Source: JANNSX01 sp963741525 (GTDB lineage Bacteria; Pseudomonadota; Alphaproteobacteria; Rhizobiales; Hyphomicrobiaceae). From it: a stretch of 64,000 nt of DNA. The DNA lies in NCBI GenBank assembly GCA_963741525.1, contig CAVUIW010000003.1, forward strand, positions 1 to 64,000, in the 5' to 3' direction. A model generated the notes under the pieces. It made no database searches and had not been told where the DNA came from. It worked only from the letters and a program-made list of their open reading frames with translations. The position numbers were made by a program, and so were the translations under genes. Of the stretch, positions 45,391 through 53,543 are shown piece after piece. Positions within the stretch are counted from its first letter, which is position 1, and each line of letters opens with the position of its first letter.

Positions 45391-46167
45391 ATGTCGCACT
45401 ATCGCGGCACACCCTTCGATCTGACCGGCCGGACCGCGCTCGTCACAGGCGCTTCCAGTGGCCTCGGGCGGCATTTCGCGATCGTTCTGGCGAGCGCGGG
45501 CGCCAAAGTGGCCCTCGCCGCCCGCAGGCGCGAGCGGCTGGAGCTGTTGGCTGGCGAGATCGAGGCCAGCGGGGGCAGCGCCTTGCCCATCGTCATGGAT
45601 GTGACCGATGGCCAGTCTATTGCCGCCGGCTACGCCGCCGCCGAGGTCGCTCTCGGCCCCATAGGTATCGTTATCGCCAATGCCGGTGTGCCGTCGGCCA
45701 GTGCGGTTTCCGACACGTCGGACGAGGCGTGGCGATCGGTCCTCGACGTCAATCTCGATGGCGTGTTCCGGGTGGCGCGAGAGGCCGCGCGCGCCATGAA
45801 ACGTCACGGCCAGGGCGGCTCGATCATCGCCACCGCATCCGTCATCGGCCATGCGGTCCTGCCGACGCTCGGGGCCTACGCAGCTTCGAAAGCCGCCGTA
45901 GTTGCGTTGACAAAGACCATGGCGCTCGAGCTTGTTCGCGATCGCGTCCGCGTCAATGCCATTGCCCCGGGCTATTTCAAAACCGAGATCAACGACGAGT
46001 TCCTTAACTCGGCCGCCGGACAGAAGCTCATCGCAAAGGTGCCGATGCGCCGGCTCGGAAATCTGGCTGAGCTCGAGGGGCCGCTGCTGCTGCTCGCTTC
46101 CGACGCCGGCAGCTTCATGACCGGTACGACACTCTTCGCCGACGGCGGCGCCATGCTGTCGATCTGA
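45391..46167 (+). CDS. Short-chain dehydrogenase/reductase
   Basis: A 258-residue classical SDR. RTALVTGASSGLGRHFAIVL is the NADP-binding TGxxxGxG loop, IVIANAGVPSASAV the NAG motif, and the active site is ATASVIG with YAASKAA (Tyr-xxx-Lys). The end LFADGGAMLSI is also typical. The ATG at 45391 starts just before the conserved fold. It is followed after 29 bp by an acyl-CoA dehydrogenase gene, suggesting shared function in fatty-acyl or organic-acid oxidation. Confidence 0.87.
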   Translation: MSHYRGTPFDLTGRTALVTGASSGLGRHFAIVLASAGAKVALAARRRERLELLAGEIEASGGSALPIVMDVTDGQSIAAGYAAAEVALGPIGIVIANAGVPSASAVSDTSDEAWRSVLDVNLDGVFRVAREAARAMKRHGQGGSIIATASVIGHAVLPTLGAYAASKAAVVALTKTMALELVRDRVRVNAIAPGYFKTEINDEFLNSAAGQKLIAKVPMRRLGNLAELEGPLLLLASDAGSFMTGTTLFADGGAMLSI

Positions 46168-46196
46168 GAATTCATACCCCAGAAAGTAGACCCACC

Positions 46197-47402
46197 ATGA
46201 TCGACTTCTCCCTCTCGCCCGAGATCGAGGACATCCGCCGCCGGACGAAGGCCTTCGTCGCCGAGCATCTGATCCCGCTCGAGGCGGATCGCGCCAACTA
46301 CGACGATCACGACAACATCCGCGGCGACCTGCTGGAAGCGATGCGCGCCAAGGCCAAGGCGGCGGGCCTATGGTCGCCGCAAGTGCCGACGGCGCGCGGC
46401 GGCATGGGGCTGCCGATGACTGGCCAAGCCGTCATGTATGAGGAGGCCAACTATGGCCTGTTCGGTCCCGTCACCTTCAACTGCGCCGCGCCCGACGACG
46501 GCAATATGCGCGTGCTCAATCAGCTGCTCGCGACCGACGCGCTGAAAGACAAGTGGCTGCAGCCGATCATCGACGGAAGGGCGCGCGGCGCCATCGCCAT
46601 GACCGAGCCGCATCCAGGCGGCGGCTCCGATCCAACAATGATCCGCACGACCGCCGTCCGCCAGGGCGACAAGTGGATCATCAACGGCCGAAAGTGGTTC
46701 ATCACCGGCGCCGGCTGGGCTTCGCACTTTATTCTGCTCGCCCGCACCTCCGATGAGCCGCGGCGCGAGCTCACCGCCTTCATGGTCCACCGCGACATGC
46801 CGGGCTTTCGCATCGCCCGCCGCATTCCGATCATGGGACCCGAGGAACACGGCGGCCATTGCGAGATCGAGATCGAGAACTTGGAAGTCCCGGACGAGAA
46901 CCGCGTGCTTGATGCCGGCCAGGGCATGCGGGTGGTGCAAGCGCGCCTCGTCCCAGCACGGCTCACGCACTGCATGCGCTGGCTCGGGCTCTCCAAGCGT
47001 GCGATGGCGATCGCCACCGACTACATCGAGGTCCGGCACGCCTTCGGCACCAAGCTCGCCGACAAGGAGAGCGTGCAGATGATGGTCGGCGATGTCGCCA
47101 AGGACATCGAGATCGGCCGGTTGCTCGTCATGAAGGCGGCCTGGGCGCTCGACCGGGGCGAGAAGGCCATGAAGGAGACGTCGATGGCCAAGATCTACGT
47201 CGCCAACCTGCTGCACAAGGCGGTCGACACCGCCATCCAGCTCAATGGCGCGCGCGGATACTCAAAGGATACGATCCTGGAATGGATTTATCGCTACGCG
47301 CGGCAGGCACGCATTCTTGACGGGGCGGATGAGGTGCACAAGATGATTCTGGCCCGCGCCTACCGGAAGGAAGGCGAGGATTTCTGGGGTTGGGGAACGT
47401 AA
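46197..47402 (+). CDS. Acyl-CoA dehydrogenase
   Basis: A 401-residue FAD-dependent dehydrogenase. AMTEPHPGGGSDPTMIRTTA is the family's first signature, GDKWIINGRKWFITGAGWA follows, and the C-terminal part contains QLNGARGYSKDTILEWIYRY with the second signature. The catalytic base region near ARQARILDGADEVHKMI fits the longer-chain or ACAD10/11-like branch. It converges on the FGGY kinase, with 3 bp between stop codons. Confidence 0.88.
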   Translation: MIDFSLSPEIEDIRRRTKAFVAEHLIPLEADRANYDDHDNIRGDLLEAMRAKAKAAGLWSPQVPTARGGMGLPMTGQAVMYEEANYGLFGPVTFNCAAPDDGNMRVLNQLLATDALKDKWLQPIIDGRARGAIAMTEPHPGGGSDPTMIRTTAVRQGDKWIINGRKWFITGAGWASHFILLARTSDEPRRELTAFMVHRDMPGFRIARRIPIMGPEEHGGHCEIEIENLEVPDENRVLDAGQGMRVVQARLVPARLTHCMRWLGLSKRAMAIATDYIEVRHAFGTKLADKESVQMMVGDVAKDIEIGRLLVMKAAWALDRGEKAMKETSMAKIYVANLLHKAVDTAIQLNGARGYSKDTILEWIYRYARQARILDGADEVHKMILARAYRKEGEDFWGWGT

Positions 47403-47405
47403 TCC

Positions 47406-48920
47406 TCAGCTGAGGCGGCTGAGCTCGGGGTAGAGCGTTCTGAGACGCTCGTAGGTCTCGCGCCAGAGCCTGTACTTCACCGACAGCACGCGGCTTGCAT
47501 CGGCATTCGGCATGAATGTTCTCCCCGGCGTGACATAGCGGCCGATCGCACTCCAGTCGTCGATGACGCCGACGCCCATGCCGGCAACGAAAGCGGCGCC
47601 GAGACAGGAGCCGGGATGGCCGCCAATGCGCGTGACAGGACGCTCCAGGGCATCGGCCGCGATCTGCAGCCAGAGGTCGCTCGCCGCGCCCCCATCGGCC
47701 GCGAGCACCCGCGTGACACCGACACCACGCTCGGCCCAGACCTCCACATGGTGACGGAACCCGAACACGACGCCCTCGAGCGCCGCTCGCCAGACATGGG
47801 CGAGCGTGTGGTGCAATCCGAGTCCCACGAGCGTGCCCCGTGCATAAGGATCCATGAGCGGTGTCTTCTCGCCGAGCACGTAGGGAAGAAACAGCAAGTC
47901 GTTGGTCGCCGAAATCTCTGCCGCTTGGCGATCGAGCCACTGATGCGACGAGAGACCCGCGGTCTCGGCTTCCGCAATGACCGCACCGCCCCACTGCTTC
48001 ACGACCCAGTTCAAGAGCGAGCCCGACGCCGCCATGCAGCCGTTCGGGAAGTAGAGACCCGGCACGATGTGATGATCGATGAACATGCGCCGGTCGGCGA
48101 CGGGCTTGTCGGAGGACAGCAGAATGTCGCCGGCGCCGCCAAACTTGATAACGAGGTCGCCATTGCTGGAGGCGCCGCAGACAAACGCTGAGGCGACATG
48201 GTCGGCGCAGCCGGCAACGACCGGCGTGCCCACGGCAAGGCCGGTGTGGCACGCGGCCTCCGCGGTGATCGCGCCGACGACATCGTGACTCTTGCGGACC
48301 GGTGGCAGGAGCGCGGCATCGATGTCCGCCATGGCGACGAGGCGCTTGTCATAGACACCAGAGTCCAGCGCGACAAAACCGGATTCCAGCGCCCAGTTGT
48401 GCTCGACCTGCCGGGAGCCGGTGAGGCGAAAGGTGATGTAGTCGGATGCGCCCATGAGCGAGGCGGTACGCTCATAAACATCCGGCAGGTGCGCCTTGAG
48501 CCACATCAGCTTCGGCCCGACGAGCTGCTGGCTGTAGCCCGTGCCGGTGAGCGCGAGGAAAACTTCCTCGGGCATCTTCGCGCGGAAACGCTCCAGCTCC
48601 TTGGTCGCCCGCGCATCGTTCTGCTGGATCGAGCGGCGAAGTGCACGGCCCTCGGCATCGACGAGAACAATAGTCGGCAGCATACCCGTGACGCCGACGC
48701 CAACGATGGACTTGGGGTCGAGGCCGGTTTTCTCGATCAGCGCCTTGGTGATGGCTCCGGCATTATCCCACCACTCCGCCGTATCCTCCTCGGCCCAGCC
48801 AGGATGATCGGAGCAAAGCGTCGCCGGCCGGCTTTCGACGGCGAGCGTCCGGCCTTTCGTATCGATCAGAATGCCGATCGTTGAAGTCGTACCGATATCG
48901 AGGCCGAGGAGATGGGGCAT
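47406..48920 (-). CDS. FGGY family carbohydrate kinase (xylulokinase-like)
   Basis: A 504-residue sugar kinase of the FGGY fold. LLGLDIGTTSTIGILID is the first ATP-phosphate loop, WAEEDTAEWWDN the substrate-side segment, CADHVASAFVCGASSNGD the catalytic Asp region, and LAADGGAASDLWLQIAADAL the C-terminal FGGY signature. The ATG at 48920 is favoured over the frame start at 48974; it follows the GST stop by 8 bp. It is the last gene of the operon with SDR, ABC transporter, BtpA-like protein and GST. A polyol is probably oxidised by the SDR to a ketose, which this kinase would phosphorylate. Confidence 0.85.
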   Translation of the reverse strand: MPHLLGLDIGTTSTIGILIDTKGRTLAVESRPATLCSDHPGWAEEDTAEWWDNAGAITKALIEKTGLDPKSIVGVGVTGMLPTIVLVDAEGRALRRSIQQNDARATKELERFRAKMPEEVFLALTGTGYSQQLVGPKLMWLKAHLPDVYERTASLMGASDYITFRLTGSRQVEHNWALESGFVALDSGVYDKRLVAMADIDAALLPPVRKSHDVVGAITAEAACHTGLAVGTPVVAGCADHVASAFVCGASSNGDLVIKFGGAGDILLSSDKPVADRRMFIDHHIVPGLYFPNGCMAASGSLLNWVVKQWGGAVIAEAETAGLSSHQWLDRQAAEISATNDLLFLPYVLGEKTPLMDPYARGTLVGLGLHHTLAHVWRAALEGVVFGFRHHVEVWAERGVGVTRVLAADGGAASDLWLQIAADALERPVTRIGGHPGSCLGAAFVAGMGVGVIDDWSAIGRYVTPGRTFMPNADASRVLSVKYRLWRETYERLRTLYPELSRLS

Positions 48921-48928
48921 GGGCACGC

Positions 48929-49555
48929 TCAGCGTACCGCCGTCATCGATTGCCGCGCGGCCATGGCGGACCACCAGCGGGCCAGCCGCGGCTGACGGCT
49001 AAGCATGCGGCCCTCGGGAGCCTGCAAGAAGTAATCAATGATCGGCGCGGCGTGGAGATCGGCAAGGGTCAGATGATCGCCCACCAACCAGGCCGCGTCA
49101 GGTGCGAGATCATCGAGCGCGGCAAGGCACGTCCGTGCCAACGGCAAGGCTGCCGCGATCCTCGCCTCGTCGCTTACGCCACCCTCCGCCGGTCTCATCA
49201 CCCGCTCGACGAAGATATCCCAGACGAGCGTGCGATAGGCATAGCTGTCGAAGATCGAGATGGCCTGCATCATGCGGGCGCGCGCCTCGGACGTTGGCGG
49301 CTGGAGCGATGGCCCTGGGAACGCCTCATCAATATAGCGGCAAATGGCGGAAGTCTCGTAGAGTTTGAACCCGCCATGCTCGATGGCCGGGATCTTGCCG
49401 AAAGGCTGTCGAACGAGATGCGCCTCGCGCGCCGCCGCATCACTGAACACATCGACCTCGACGAGCCGGTAGGGCACGCCCTTCTCGGCGAGCGTCAGCC
49501 GCGCGATGCGGACATAGACGCTGTCGGGCGTGCCATAGAGGACGACCTCGCTCAT
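48929..49555 (-). CDS. Glutathione S-transferase family protein
   Basis: A 208-residue protein with an N-terminal thioredoxin-like domain (VVLYGTPDSVYVRIARLTLA, then PFGKIPAIEHGGFKLYETSA with the conserved cis-Pro and glutathione-contacting Glu-Thr/Ser) and a C-terminal helical domain with WLVGDHLTLADLHAAPIID. It is in the middle of a sugar operon, between the BtpA-like gene (9 bp upstream) and the kinase gene (8 bp downstream). Why a GST should be there is not clear. Confidence 0.87.
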   Translation of the reverse strand: MSEVVLYGTPDSVYVRIARLTLAEKGVPYRLVEVDVFSDAAAREAHLVRQPFGKIPAIEHGGFKLYETSAICRYIDEAFPGPSLQPPTSEARARMMQAISIFDSYAYRTLVWDIFVERVMRPAEGGVSDEARIAAALPLARTCLAALDDLAPDAAWLVGDHLTLADLHAAPIIDYFLQAPEGRMLSRQPRLARWWSAMAARQSMTAVR

Positions 49556-49564
49556 GGCCCTGCC

Positions 49565-50363
49565 CTACCTGAGGCCTCGCACCTTGTCCATGAAGCGGGC
49601 GACGCGTGCCTTGTCGACCGCGTTCCACGTGTTGCCGTCGACCTTGAAATGCGTGCCGACGATGGCACCGTCGCCGATGCGCAGGATGTCGCCGATATTG
49701 TCGAGGTTGCAGCCGGTGTTTGCGAAGACCGGCGTCGCCGGCAGCACATCCTTGCACGCGGCGAAGCTCGCCCGTCTCGACGGCCTCGCCCGTCATCGGG
49801 CCCGAGACGAGCACGACATCGGCAAGCCCCGCGAAGACAGCGCTCTTGGCGCGTGCCGTGATCGCCCGCTCACCGACCGGCGCCGCGAACTCGGCATTGA
49901 TGTTGTAGAGGAGCTTGAGGTCGGCGCGGCCGCATTCCACCTTGAGCCGCTGTGCCTCCATGGCGTTCGGCACCCAGAGGCCCATGTCGCTCGCATAGAC
50001 GCCGGTGAAAATTTCTCTGGCAAACCTCGCGCCGCTCGCCACGGCCAGCGCGACTGTCGCCACCGGGTCCCAGAGATAGTTGACACCGAACGGCACCTTA
50101 ATCAGCGGCTTCAACTGTCCGACGGCAAAACTCATGGCGGCAAGCGTCGCGGGCGTCGCCTTCGTCACATAGGGCCGGTCGCCCTCGTTGCCGAACATGA
50201 TGCAGTCGACGCCACCCACCTGCAGCGCCTCGATGTCCTTGGCCGCCGAGTCGATCACTGCCGCCATGCCGCCCGCCTTATCGTAGAGCGGCGTCGAGGG
50301 CAGGGCTGAAAAGTGAACCATGGCAATGATGGGCTTTGATGTTCCGAACGTGTCTTTCAGCAT
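49565..50363 (-). pseudogene. BtpA/SgcQ family protein, frameshifted
   Basis: BtpA-family TIM-barrel proteins have uncertain enzymatic roles; SgcQ occurs in sugar operons. From an ATG at 50363 (GGAG upstream) the frame reads IIAMVHFSALPSTPLYDKAG, GVDCIMFGNEGDRPYVTKAT and DVVLVSGPMTGEAVETGELR. One extra base near 49754 shifts the frame; the next frame continues with LPATPVFANTGCNLDNIGDI to a TAG at 49565. Repaired, it would have 265 residues, normal for the family. The gene is otherwise intact, so sequencing error cannot be excluded. Confidence 0.75.
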
Positions 50364-50389
50364 CGGGATTTCTCCGTAAGGCGTAAGTC

Positions 50390-50417
50390 GTGAGTGGTGA
50401 GTGGTGAGTGGTGAGTG
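50390..50417. repeat. Tandem heptamer repeat, four copies of GTGAGTG
   Basis: Four perfect 7-bp units lie 27 bp upstream of the BtpA-like start on the minus strand. The words resemble the heptamer-like DNA at 54841-54918 (AAGTCGTGAGTGGT occurs in similar form in both). Confidence 0.9.
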
Positions 50418-50457
50418 CAGTCGTGGTAGGCAGTTGTCGTCAATAAGCCGCTTCCTG

Positions 50458-50818
50458 CACAACTCACAACTCATACCAAACCGCGAAACCCCTGACCCGC
50501 ATCGAAGCGCGCTTCTTCTACAGCGGCAAGACCGGCAAGCCCCGAAGGGGCTTCGGACTGTAGCCACGGGTGAGCGCAGCGGAACCCGTGGAAACGTCTC
50601 TCCAGAAGTCCCGCCCCAAAGGGGCGGAGGATGAGTGGAGGGGTCCTCCTCTGCCCCTGCCGGGGCAGTATCACGCAACCTTCTCTCCACGGGTTTCGCC
50701 GGAAGGCTGGCCAAAATGCCCAGCCTCCCGCTTCACCCGTGGCTACAGTCCATGGCCCCTTGCGGGGCCATCGGACCGGTCGAGCATTCTGCGGTTTGGT
50801 ATCACAACTCACAACTCA
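50458..50818. repeat. Structured multi-hairpin element with terminal inverted repeats and flanking direct repeats
   Basis: Identical 16-bp direct repeats (CACAACTCACAACTCA at 50458-50473 and 50803-50818) flank a 330-bp element. Its ends are 12-bp inverted repeats (ATACCAAACCGC at 50473, complement at 50791). Inside, 50555-50573 pairs with 50733-50751 (19 bp, perfect) and 50581-50592 with 50686-50697 (one G-T). Local hairpins are at 50537-50553, 50611-50627, 50651-50668, 50704-50726 and 50752-50771, each with a 7-8 bp perfect stem. It interrupts the operon between the ABC ATPase gene and the BtpA-like gene. The right direct repeat contains the TGA stop of the ATPase gene. No convincing protein-coding gene lies within. 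Confidence 0.85.
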
Positions 50819-51929
50819 CACGACCCGCGGCAGCGCAATGCCCGTCTCGGCATCGAAAACATGGATTTCGGCGAGGTCGTAGTGGAGATCGAGCGTCGCG
50901 CCCGGCTTCGCCACGAAATCGCGCGGCGCCTTGGCATGCACTTCGGGTCCGCCTTTGCCACCGATCTCGCCGACGACGATCACCTCGGGCCCGAGCGTCT
51001 CGCCAGCGATGACGGAAAGCGGGACGGAGGCCGTGCGTGTTTCCCCTGGCCGCGAGGTGGAAGTCCTCTGGTCTCAGTCCGGCAGTGACCTTCTTTCCAG
51101 CATGACTGCTGTAGGCTTTCGCCAGCGCTTCCGGCAGCGCGAGCCGCGCCTCGCCGATCTTGAGAGTCAACCCGCCGCCGCCGGCTTCGAGCGCCCCGTC
51201 CACGAGATTCATCGGCGGATTGGCCAGGAAACCGGCAACGAAGGTGTTCACCGGATTGCGATAGACTTGCATCGGTGCCCCGACCTGCACGATGACGCCG
51301 TCCTTCATGATGCAGATGCGCTCGCCCATCGTCATCGCCTCGACCTGGTCGTGGGTGACGTGCACGATGGTGGTGCCGAGCTTCTGATGCAGCTTGATGA
51401 GCTCGGTGCGCATGGCGGTGCGGAGCTTGGCGTCGAGATTGGAGAGCGGCTCATCGAGCAGGAAGGCTTTGGGTTCGCGCACCAGCGCGCGGCCAAGCGC
51501 GACGCGCTGGCGTTGACCGCCGGAAAGCTGGGCAGGCTTCCGGTCGAGCAACTCGCCGATGCCGAGCATCGCGGCGATACCGGATGTTCGCTTGGCAATC
51601 GTCTCGGCCGGCACGTGGCGGAGCCTGAGGCCGAAACTCAGATTGTCGCGAACCGTCATGTGCGGATAAAGCGCGTAGTTCTGGAAGACGATGGCGATGT
51701 TGCGATCCGCCGGATCGATATCGTTCACCCGCGCGCCGTCGATCCTGAGTTCGCCCTCCGACACCAACTCGAGGCCCGCGATCATGCGGAGCGTCGTCGA
51801 CTTCCCGCAGCCGGACGGCCCGAGAAAGATCATGAACTCGCCGTCCTTGATGTCGAGCGATACGTCCCGCACGGCGGCGACACCGTTCGGATACCGCTTC
51901 GTCACATGCTCGAGCTCGATGCGGCCCAT
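50816..51929 (-). pseudogene. Carbohydrate ABC transporter ATP-binding protein (UgpC/MsmK family), frameshifted near the C-terminus
   Basis: The ATPase domain is complete: FLGPSGCGKSTTLRMIAG (Walker A), AQLSGGQRQRVALGRALV (signature) and AFLLDEPLSNLDAKLR (Walker B), followed by TAGLRPEDFHLA of the regulatory domain. Near 51045, at a run of four C, one extra base shifts the frame; the other frame continues with TRTASVPLSVIAGETLGPEV and ends ETGIALPRVV with a TGA at 50816. Repaired, the protein has 370 residues, as usual. As read, the last 80 residues are replaced by an Arg-rich tail. The ATPase half would be unaffected. Confidence 0.8.
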
Positions 51930-51938
51930 GATTGTTCC

Positions 51939-52820
51939 TTAGGTGAGCGAGCGCATATAGCGATAGAGATAGGCGGAGAGCACGAGGATCACCGACAGCA
52001 AGATGATCGACATCGCGGAGGCTTCGCCGATGTTGAGCGAGACGAAGGCCGTGCGGTAGATGTAATAGGAGACGAAATCGGTCGAGACGCCAGGTCCGCC
52101 GCGCGTCATGATGTAGATGAGGTCATAGGTCTTGACCGCGAAAATGGCGCGGATGAGCAGCGTCACGATGATGACCGGGCGCATCAGCGGCAGCGTGATG
52201 TGCCAGAAGCTCGCGAGAGCCGAGGCTCCATCGACACGCGCCGCCTCGTAGGGCTCGCGCGGCAGCGCTGCGAGACCCGCGAGCAGCAACACGATCATGA
52301 ACGACACCTGATGCCAGATATCGACGAGCACGATGGTCCAGATGGCGACCGATGTGGAGCCCAGCCAATTGACCGCCGGAATGCCGATCAGGCTCAGCAG
52401 ATAGTTCACGATGCCGAGCTGGGGGTGCAGGAACATGCGCCAGATGAGTCCGACGATCACCGGGTTCATCAGCAGCGGGCAGAGCAGGATGGCGTAATAG
52501 ATCGGCTTGAAACGCTCGACGCGATTGAGCATCAATGCGACCGCAAAGCCCAGCAGAAACTCGAGTAGAACGACAGCCGTGACGAAGAAGCCCGTCAGCC
52601 ACATCGAATGCCGGAATTCGCCATCGCCGAGCGCCTTCGCGTAATTCTTATGCCCAAGGAAGGTATCGAAGCTGGGCGCGATCAGCGTGTAGTCGTGCAA
52701 GCTCGTCCAGAAGGCCCAGATCACCGGAAACAGGATGACCGTGAACAGCGCCGCCAGCCCCGGCGCCGAGACGAGCCACCCGAAAGCGCGATCGCGAGAG
52801 TCTATGGTTGAAGCCGTCAT
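51939..52820 (-). CDS. Carbohydrate ABC transporter permease (UgpA/MalF-type)
   Basis: A 293-residue membrane protein with six hydrophobic segments. SAPGLAALFTVILFPVIWAF is the first. The EAA loop is EPYEAARVDGASALASFWHI, followed by TLPLMRP, and DLIYIMTRGGPGVSTDFVSY is typical of UgpA/MalF-type permeases. It is 9 bp upstream of the ATPase start and 15 bp after the end of the unknown secreted protein. Confidence 0.88.
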   Translation of the reverse strand: MTASTIDSRDRAFGWLVSAPGLAALFTVILFPVIWAFWTSLHDYTLIAPSFDTFLGHKNYAKALGDGEFRHSMWLTGFFVTAVVLLEFLLGFAVALMLNRVERFKPIYYAILLCPLLMNPVIVGLIWRMFLHPQLGIVNYLLSLIGIPAVNWLGSTSVAIWTIVLVDIWHQVSFMIVLLLAGLAALPREPYEAARVDGASALASFWHITLPLMRPVIIVTLLIRAIFAVKTYDLIYIMTRGGPGVSTDFVSYYIYRTAFVSLNIGEASAMSIILLSVILVLSAYLYRYMRSLT

Positions 52821-52835
52821 GGACCCGGTCGTTCC

Positions 52836-53484
52836 TCAGGGCTCGATGACGAGGCTTCTCGACAGCAGAGCTGTCGCGGGCCCGGAACTCGTCGGAGGCC
52901 GCGCCGCTATCCTTCAGCGCGTCTTGAAACAACAACACCCGCGACTTCCCACCTTTTCGCGGAAGCGTGAAGGCATCGTTGGTAAGCTTCTGGATGGCGA
53001 TCTGGATCGTGCCCCGCGTGCCGGTGAGCGTCTGACCGGAGATCGGCAGCGAGGCCGGCGATCTCTCGACTTGGGACGCGGACCCGCCGAGCTGCGCCGC
53101 CATGCCTTCGAGAAGTATTTCTGCGGTGAGCTCCTGATCCGAGACGAAGTACATGATCTTGAAATTGTTGCCGGAAACGGTCCAGATCTTGACATCGGGG
53201 GAGGTGAAGTCCGCCTCGAAGGTATAGTGACGCGGATAGTTGAACCGAATTCCGCCGTAGGGGAACACGCGCTCGGGCGCCACCTCGAGCGTCGCAGACG
53301 GATTCGTGTAGCTCCCTTCGAAGGTCGCGGACACGCCCTCCGAGATGGACTGCGTCTTGTCGCCGAGTTTCAGCTGATACTGAAGCGGCGGCTCGACCGA
53401 GTCCGGGACTTGTGCGCTGGCCCCCACCATGCTCGCAAACAACAGCATCGCCACTGCGGCACAGTTGAGAAGCCTGACGAGCAT
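52836..53484 (-). pseudogene. Secreted protein of unknown function in an ABC transporter operon, frameshifted at the C-terminus
   Basis: The ATG at 53484 has GGGAG upstream and begins a signal peptide (VRLLNCAAVAMLLFASMVGA, cut near ASAQV). The mature part is rich in beta-type sequence and I recognise no domain; a mid-section reads FPYGGIRFNYPRHYTFEADF. Near 52886 the frame has one extra base; without it the protein would end DESGPATALLSRSLVIEP with a TGA at 52836, 16 bp before the permease start, about 215 residues in all. It lies between binding-protein and permease genes, a place where accessory transport proteins sometimes occur. The function is unknown. Confidence 0.6.
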
Positions 53485-53507
53485 GCCGGTCGCTCCCAAT
53501 CGGAAGT

Positions 53508-53535
53508 GGAGCGGCCCCGTAGCCGGAGCCGCTCC
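53508..53535 (-). terminator. Hairpin after the carbohydrate-binding-protein gene
   Basis: An 8-bp stem (GGAGCGGC with GCCGCTCC) around 12 nt, within which a further CCG/CGG can pair, lies 8 bp past the stop of the binding-protein gene and just before the start of the unknown secreted protein. Like the hairpin at 20547-20582 it could cause partial termination or stabilise the upstream message. Confidence 0.6.
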
Positions 53536-53543
53536 CTCGTTTC

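Noticed and set aside
47404..47415. 12-bp palindrome CCTCAGCTGAGG over converging stop codons
   Set aside because: Short, overlaps the end of the kinase gene coding sequence and lacks terminator features.
50471..50812. 113-codon minus-strand and similar plus-strand frames within the structured element
   Set aside because: Both strands are open because of GC-rich palindromic content; no start signal, and the sequence is explained by inverted repeats.
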